Positions 60,701 through 64,000 of a stretch of 64,000 bases of DNA are shown here, in pieces; position 1 is the first letter of the stretch, and each line of letters begins with the position of its first letter. A program made the position numbers and the translations under genes. The notes beneath the pieces are model-generated. The model saw only the letters and a list, made by a program, of their open reading frames with translations, searched no databases and had not been told where the DNA came from. Origin of the DNA: Ixodes scapularis (taxonomy: Eukaryota > Arthropoda > Arachnida > Ixodida > Ixodidae); assembly GCF_016920785.2 (NCBI RefSeq), contig NW_024609835.1, positions 23,749,838 through 23,813,837 on the forward strand. The letters run 5' to 3'.

Positions 60701-63700
60701 CAGATATGTGAAGCTTCATTTGGTTCTTTGCTTTTTCTAAGGTACGCAGCAAGATACAGAAACTACTGGAAAGAGCAGAATGTCATCCACGAAGAATTCT
60801 CTCTCATATTTGCAGCTGCCCGACGATTAATCTTCAAGGTGAAAATTCTATTCTGGATGTTCTAAAAGGATGGAAATAAACTGAATTGCAGGTATAGCAA
60901 GTTTTAATGGACCGGCAGTTCAAAAACAGCTGTTCCTTTGGAACGAAGGCCTTTGTAACAATATCCACAGTAGTTTTTTTTTCGTTTTTTTTTAAACCAA
61001 ACAGGTTCTGTGCAACTCTATATGATTTGTAGTACACTTGTTAAAACTGAAGATCGGAGCCGTGAATTTCTAGATGCGTATGTGGTAATCTTCCAACACT
61101 TCGGACAGTGTCTGTTTCTATGTGTCTATCTTTAATCTATATTAGTAGGATAACGGTGATAGTCATACTATGTGGATATACTAACAGTCTGCACTGCATG
61201 CAGAGATATCCATCTCTCGCTCGTAAATTTAAATTACGATGTCTCACAATAAATAGCTCTCATAAAAATTAGCTCCACGTAGTTCATGATTAAATGCCGG
61301 TGCTTAGCACGTGTATTTCATTTTTGAGTGAAAACCCATTACATCGCAATACGCAGGCATATAGAAGTATTTTCTTCCTTGTATGCTTGTTTTATGTATA
61401 AAAAAACAACTAAAGTTAGTCAATTGAAGTTTTATTTATTGTAGAAAATCGAACAGCTCTACAGAGAGCGTCGCAATTACCACGAAGAGGCATGCAATCT
61501 GAGGTTCGCGCAATATTTCGGGCCTGTTGTATTTTAATGCCTGACGTATATTTCAGCCATTTCATCAAATGGACCAGGAGAGATACCGTCAATTTGGGAA
61601 ATTATTTGGGTGAGTTCACATATCTTTCGCTGACTTTAAAACTATGTTCTAATCACGTTTTCCACACATTTTGGGCTTACTTTCAGCGTTTACGAAGCCG
61701 CAAAACCCCTGCTCTTTGTGGCTGATCCGGAATTGGTGAAGCGCGTTCTGGTCAAAGATTTTCCTTCCTTGCCAAATAGAAGGGTGAGTGGGATGGTTGA
61801 ACCTGTCCTTTACGCGCAATTGATTGCGATCTCTGAGAGCTCAGCTAGCCTTAATTCTATTATATATCTTTCTTTTCGGTGCGTATATTGAGTTTTAATT
61901 TACGATGAACCGCAGACGATGCTGCGAGCCATCCAAGCGAATGAAATGCCGCGTGCTCATCACGCAACCTTTGGGAGGAGGGCAGTGATGCGTGAGGCGC
62001 GTAGTAGCGTGGCGCGTTCAAACCGCATCGAGTGGGGTGGCTCATGGTGTCCCCTGCTGGGGCCTGTATAGTAAGGTGCGTGGGAGTATCGACGTTTGCC
62101 ACTACGGCATCTGGGCACCGCAGTCTTACTTACTAAGTGTACAGGTAATCTTATAACCAAGTCAGGATTAATGGAGGCTAACGGCAGTACCCTTTAGAGA
62201 CGGCGGTGACTTGCGCCACCTATAGTCTAGTTGGCGCCAGTCTCAATAATGCGTGCCCGTGGTAGCCAAACTGGCGCCCAGATAAAGCCTTTTCAATCCA
62301 CGATGTCCAGACTAGCTTTTGAAGCGTGACTGCTTCGCAAACGTATGTAATGATGTACAGTAAGTTAGTATTAAGTACGAGTACATTTTAATTTCTCTCT
62401 TTTCTACAAGAAATTACCGAATGAGGAAGGAAGTGAGTAAGTGTCGAGTTATGTTGTTAATGTAGAGGTTTTGCTTAAGCAGTGACAGCGTCTTGTTCAG
62501 GCCATGACACATGTATCATCGGTTTTTTTTTTATTAGTGATTCACATGACACAGTCTTTTCTTTTATCAAGTAGCTTCCCGCGTAATCCTGCACTGCTAC
62601 AATCATTGTGCTTATTTTCATTCCTCACAATGCATGCATTGTTCACTGATGTCAATTTGAATATCGCAAATTATTTTGAGCAGATAAGCTTGAGAGTGAG
62701 AATGTAAAAATTTTGCTATTCGTTAAAGAACCACTAATAGTTAGTTTTTATTCATCACTTTCACAGCAATTTCACACCTGCTGGGCCAAAAAGCACGAGG
62801 GGTTTATAATAACCCTGAAAGGAATAAAAAAAAACTCGACCAAAAGACGCCTAACATTGGTGAAATAAATTTATAGAATCCCTAATTAGCCACTGAAGGG
62901 ATTGTATCTTCACGCCAAGAAACAACTCTGGGTGTAACCTGTACGCTGAACTACGGGTGCACTAACGTCGATCAAAATACTTTTCGGGGGAGAGGCATTT
63001 CGGCCCAAGTCATTACTGTATATAGGCAAAGTTAGAATCGAGGACCAAGTACGAAAGATTGAAATTCCTTTTCCAAATTATACATAACTTTATAAATATC
63101 AACAAATCGGATTACTTCGAAAAGAGCACTAACGAATCCTCAAGGCATCGCCATAGCATGTTCATTCGTAATCCATCTGTACAAAATGATTGTTTTAAAT
63201 TAAATTTTTTTTCATAGAACCATCAGAGAGTGGAATATGCTGCCCGATTCTGCTGTCTCGTCAACATCCCTTAATGCCTTTTTAGAAAGTATACATAATA
63301 TTGTCGGATATGACAGCCGTGAAAAGCCGTAATCGTACAAATACGGACCAAGTTCCTGCTTTCTTGTGAAATTTTAATACCTGTGCTGCTTTCAGTTTTG
63401 TAACTTTTTCTTGTGCGCTTTCAAGTGTATGAAGCGGTCTTCTGCAATCCACTGTCTTGTTTAATTACTCTTTGTATAGTGGTTACTTTCATCTTTTATT
63501 TTTGTATACCCACTCCTGTAATAGCCCAATGGGCAGACAGTATCAATAAATGAAATGATGAAATGAAAAGTTGTTATGTGAAGATACAAAGAGTGACTGC
63601 CTCTCAATGCTATCTGTTATCTCCACTGTTGATTGGCAAGTAAGTCGCTGAAGTATGACTACCCTGAGAGAAATATAAAAGTACTGGCAAGCTGGTGAAT

Positions 63701-64000
63701 TGCAGACATAACCAGACCTGACACACCGGAAGAAGAAAAAAGAAGGATACGAAAAAGAGGACGATACACACAATGTCTCACAACACACACAACGTTACAG
63801 GCAGACTACGCTGCCTGCAACGCATCCTCAGCTGTTCTGTCCCATAAGGCTCATGCATAGGTCTTGGTGTGAAATTTAGGTAAGAAGAGCCGGCGTGTCA
63901 AGCTGTTGCTTATGGCAATTTTAACAATAAAAATAAAAGTTCAGAAAAAAAAAAAGACGCGCGAAAGCAAATGTTGTTGCCGTCGCGGCGTCCCAATTCG
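46429..64000 (+). CDS. Cytochrome P450, CYP3-clan, gene C, exons 1-4, cut by window end
   Basis: Exons 46429-46493, 60742-60838, 61557-61609 and 61687-61783 encode the first 104 residues of a P450 nearly identical to gene A. Differences seen are I3F, N33E, M51L and D62E. Phases and splice sites match gene A exactly. Exon 5 onward lies beyond the window, so completeness and function cannot be judged. Intron 1 is 14.2 kb, against 6.5 kb in gene A. The role expected from the family is the same as for gene A. Confidence 0.88.
46532..46545 (+). repeat. G-run, 14 bases, absent from gene A
   Basis: Gene A has gggataaaaaaaggaggagg at the same place (about 2389). The G tract is therefore a recent expansion in copy C. 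Confidence 0.7.
47663..47919. mobile_element. MITE with ttagagcgcagctctt termini
   Basis: The inverted 16-bp ends ttagagcgcagctctt and aagacctgcgctctaa differ at one position. It is 257 bp and non-coding, with several gacgtca/tgacgtc motifs inside. Fragments sharing the right half (gttacgccg...gggcgcctaagagctgcgctctaa) occur at about 135-204 and 44140-44212, and a terminus at about 21765. Confidence 0.65.
48140..48540. repeat. Interspersed repeat with sub-repeats, second copy
   Basis: Matches 22665-22970 (gcaagcttggcaattctag, agtaaaacctaagt, ggcgatttagg, atgccagatgagagccaa). Confidence 0.5.
48701..48836. repeat. (AT)n then (TG)n microsatellite
   Basis: About 43 AT units (to about 48787), then TG-rich tracts to about 48832. 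It sits at the left edge of the satellite array. Confidence 0.95.
48845..49605 (-). repeat. Satellite array, inverted half
   Basis: Degenerate units of about 70 bp read here as the reverse complement (gattactcttttgattacttcgag-type). The core is the same unit as 49605-52405 in the opposite orientation. Divergence among units is high. Confidence 0.7.
49880..51177. mobile_element. Head-to-head inverted pair of Penelope-like element ends
   Basis: Sequence from about 49880 to 50365 is repeated inverted from about 50366 to 51177, with a SINE (50494-50792) splitting the right arm. Skipping the SINE, the right arm reads YVGKTGRCINDRAREHAATI, then MAVHCDQCPCTPKLSNTIIL, then REIHEVFVIKTRGADMCISE and stops: the C-terminal part of a GIY-YIG nuclease. 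In-frame stops make it non-functional. The left arm carries the same protein on the minus strand (KIHEAFFIKTRGGDICISEP). Inverted tandem ends are a known feature of Penelope-like elements. Confidence 0.75.
50494..50792 (+). mobile_element. tRNA-derived SINE, copy 3, nested in Penelope arm
   Basis: Starts ggggggatcggtggccgagt and has a B-box-like gggttcgagcccc (about 50580). It ends gtataaacacagacacaacc and ttattatt. The target duplication gatcgtgcgag lies at 50483-50493 and 50793-50803. Removing it restores the nuclease frame, so it inserted after the Penelope copy. It is the best-preserved copy of the family in the window. Confidence 0.9.
54821..55459 (+). pseudogene. LINE endonuclease domain, part 1
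   Basis: Encodes SLFHLNARRIRNKSDEIEIF, ILASTETWFTGDC, GGGVSLYLREGLKY, AIYRPPNGS and VLVGDFSIDL, the motif order of APE-type LINE endonucleases (E in the TETW motif, GDF-D). The frame breaks near 55450 by a small indel and resumes with DLCITNYETH, then VDLSDHFIIF (the SDH motif). Confidence 0.85.
55501..55959 (+). pseudogene. LINE endonuclease end and linker
   Basis: Begins with DLSDHFIIF, the last catalytic motif of the endonuclease, then a linker rich in Lys and Asn (PWVTAGLYKTIKARNELFDK). The frame ends at 55957-55959 and is followed by another indel before the RT. Confidence 0.75.
56087..57036 (+). pseudogene. LINE reverse transcriptase, broken into three frames
   Basis: Segments in order: ECSSA-type SSAFGYDDFKVAPIK, GGTLTNLNNYRPISVLPLF (to 56482), a shifted frame with YGFQKGKST and GIFLDFRKAFDSIKHDIL, then GVPQGSILGPLLFLAYINDI and ILYADDTNVF (the YADD catalytic motif) with LNTAKTKCY. 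At least two frameshifts. The catalytic residues are kept but the protein cannot be made from this copy. Confidence 0.85.
57053..57583 (+). pseudogene. LINE RT C-terminal domain
   Basis: Encodes HKFLGVWFEEFLSWTNHVNK, YSRLQYCLLVWG and LLQKRAVRFIDNLGY, the standard thumb/C-terminal block after RT in CR1/Jockey-like elements. It ends NYGTQTL and stop, then the 3' UTR. Confidence 0.8.
58225..58745. repeat. Interspersed repeat, copy in gene C
   Basis: Counterpart of 6720-7270, with scattered substitutions and small indels. Confidence 0.6.
58932..59212 (-). mobile_element. tRNA-derived SINE, copy 4, tail rearranged
   Basis: Counterpart of 7443-7750, in the same position and between the same tttcccttt target sites. 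Its tail has been replaced by palindromic sequence (58936-59032). The head and body (about 59033-59212) are intact in outline. Confidence 0.8.
59339..59731 (+). mobile_element. tRNA-Ser-containing repeat, inserted only in copy C
   Basis: Starts with catctccacgtggtgaatga and ggggcgaagctct and ends with gagcttcgcccc. Gene A has uninterrupted sequence here (about 7875). Related ends occur at 31838-32255. The inverted gcgaagctc ends suggest a composite or TIR-like element that carries a tRNA-Ser-like head. Confidence 0.6.
59541..59622 (+). tRNA. tRNA-Ser(AGA)-like pseudogene inside a repeat
   Basis: It follows the eukaryotic tRNA-Ser-AGA pattern: gtggtcaagtggttaaggcg (D-arm/A-box), the atggac-agaaatccat anticodon arm with AGA at 59574-59576, a variable arm, ggttcgaatcc (B-box) and acceptor end cgactac. 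The invariant U33 is G (59573) and the acceptor stem has two mismatches. A working tRNA is unlikely. Confidence 0.55.
60742..60838 (+). CDS. P450 gene C exon 2
   Basis: Encodes YAARYRNYWKEQNVIHEEFS onward to RRLIFK. Two amino-acid differences from gene A. Donor gtgaaa is slightly weaker than gtgaga in gene A. Confidence 0.92.
60839..61556 (+). other. Intron 2 of gene C
   Basis: 718 bp, collinear with 8977-9670 of gene A with small indels (for example an extra 32 bp near 61336-61368). No other feature. Confidence 0.6.
61557..61609 (+). CDS. P450 gene C exon 3
   Basis: Encodes PFHQMDQERYRQFGKLFG. One difference from gene A (Glu for Asp). Confidence 0.92.
61687..61783 (+). CDS. P450 gene C exon 4
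   Basis: Identical in all 97 bases to exon 4 of gene A. Last gene C exon inside the window. Confidence 0.95.
61784..64000 (+). other. Intron 4 of gene C, start
   Basis: Collinear with gene A intron 4 from 9898 to about 11640, apart from loss of the 10196-10228 palindrome region and an inserted LINE 3' end (63034-63566). Exon 5 would be expected about 0.7 kb or more beyond the window end. Confidence 0.6.
63034..63566 (+). mobile_element. 5'-truncated LINE 3' end, copy C only
   Basis: It encodes RTIREWNMLPDSAVSSTSLN then AFLESIHNIVGYDS before a stop. This is the terminal ORF2 motif of CR1/L2/Jockey-like LINEs, a different family from 54735-57930. It ends with AATAAA and a tgaaatga-type simple-repeat tail. 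Gene A has uninterrupted sequence (aaagttgtta, about 11183). The target duplication aaagtt lies at 63028-63033 and 63567-63572. Confidence 0.8.

Larger units (their letters stand above)
46494..60741 (+). other. Intron 1 of gene C (14.2 kb)
   Basis: No exon recognised. In order: sequence shared with gene A to about 46955; a C-only block of about 5.7 kb with a MITE, an interspersed repeat, (AT)n, the inverted satellite and the Penelope palindrome; shared sequence from about 52657; a LINE (about 54735-57930); shared repeats; a SINE (58932-59212); a tRNA-Ser-like repeat (about 59339-59731); and shared sequence to exon 2. Confidence 0.6.

Overview
The window is animal genomic DNA, not prokaryotic: genes are broken into short exons with GT-AG introns, there are AATAAA polyadenylation signals, and most of the sequence is introns full of SINEs, LINE and Penelope-like fragments, MITEs, foldback elements, simple repeats and long G-runs. 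The gene content is a cluster of microsomal cytochrome P450s of the CYP3 (CYP3A-like) clan, all on the + strand. Together with abundant tRNA-derived SINEs and TTAA-flanked MITEs this suggests a chelicerate, most likely a hard tick. The species assignment is inference.

Layout. Gene A (2290-35583) is complete. I can join 14 exons whose phases all match into a 522-residue P450 with every diagnostic motif: N-terminal anchor, C-helix WxxxR, I-helix AGQDTT, K-helix ExxR, PxRF and the heme loop with its cysteine. Gene C (46429 to beyond the window) repeats exons 1-4 of gene A almost exactly. It lies in a tandem copy of the same locus: base 1 corresponds to base 44004, so the repeat offset is about 44 kb at its start, growing to about 52 kb by exons 2-4 because of insertions in copy C. 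Between A and C sits an isolated, diverged first exon (39609-39673) with a correct start codon, anchor sequence and in-phase donor. No matching exons 2-14 follow it before gene C begins. It is either the remnant of a third copy or an alternative first exon for gene C.

The two copies differ mainly in mobile and repetitive DNA. Intron 1 of gene C carries a block of about 5.7 kb absent from gene A: a TIR MITE, an (AT)n tract, and a satellite of roughly 70-bp units that switches orientation near 49.6 kb. Embedded in the satellite is a head-to-head inverted pair of Penelope-like GIY-YIG endonuclease fragments, with a SINE nested in one arm. Copy C also holds a frameshifted CR1/Jockey/L2-type LINE (about 54.7-57.9 kb), a tRNA-Ser-like repeat (about 59.3-59.7 kb) and a truncated LINE 3' end (63034-63566). 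Gene A introns hold a piggyBac-like TTAA element, a foldback of 172-bp arms, a TIR element with repeated subterminal motifs, a hAT-like MITE and a second foldback.

Functionally the P450s would be ER-anchored, NADPH-P450-reductase-dependent monooxygenases. Tandem duplication of such genes is a common route to higher xenobiotic-metabolising capacity. I see no CRISPR, operon or prokaryotic defence system. The most interesting points are the orphan in-phase first exon, the structural divergence of intron 1, a 207-bp perfectly identical tract around exon 4, and nested palindromes that look like template-switch products.
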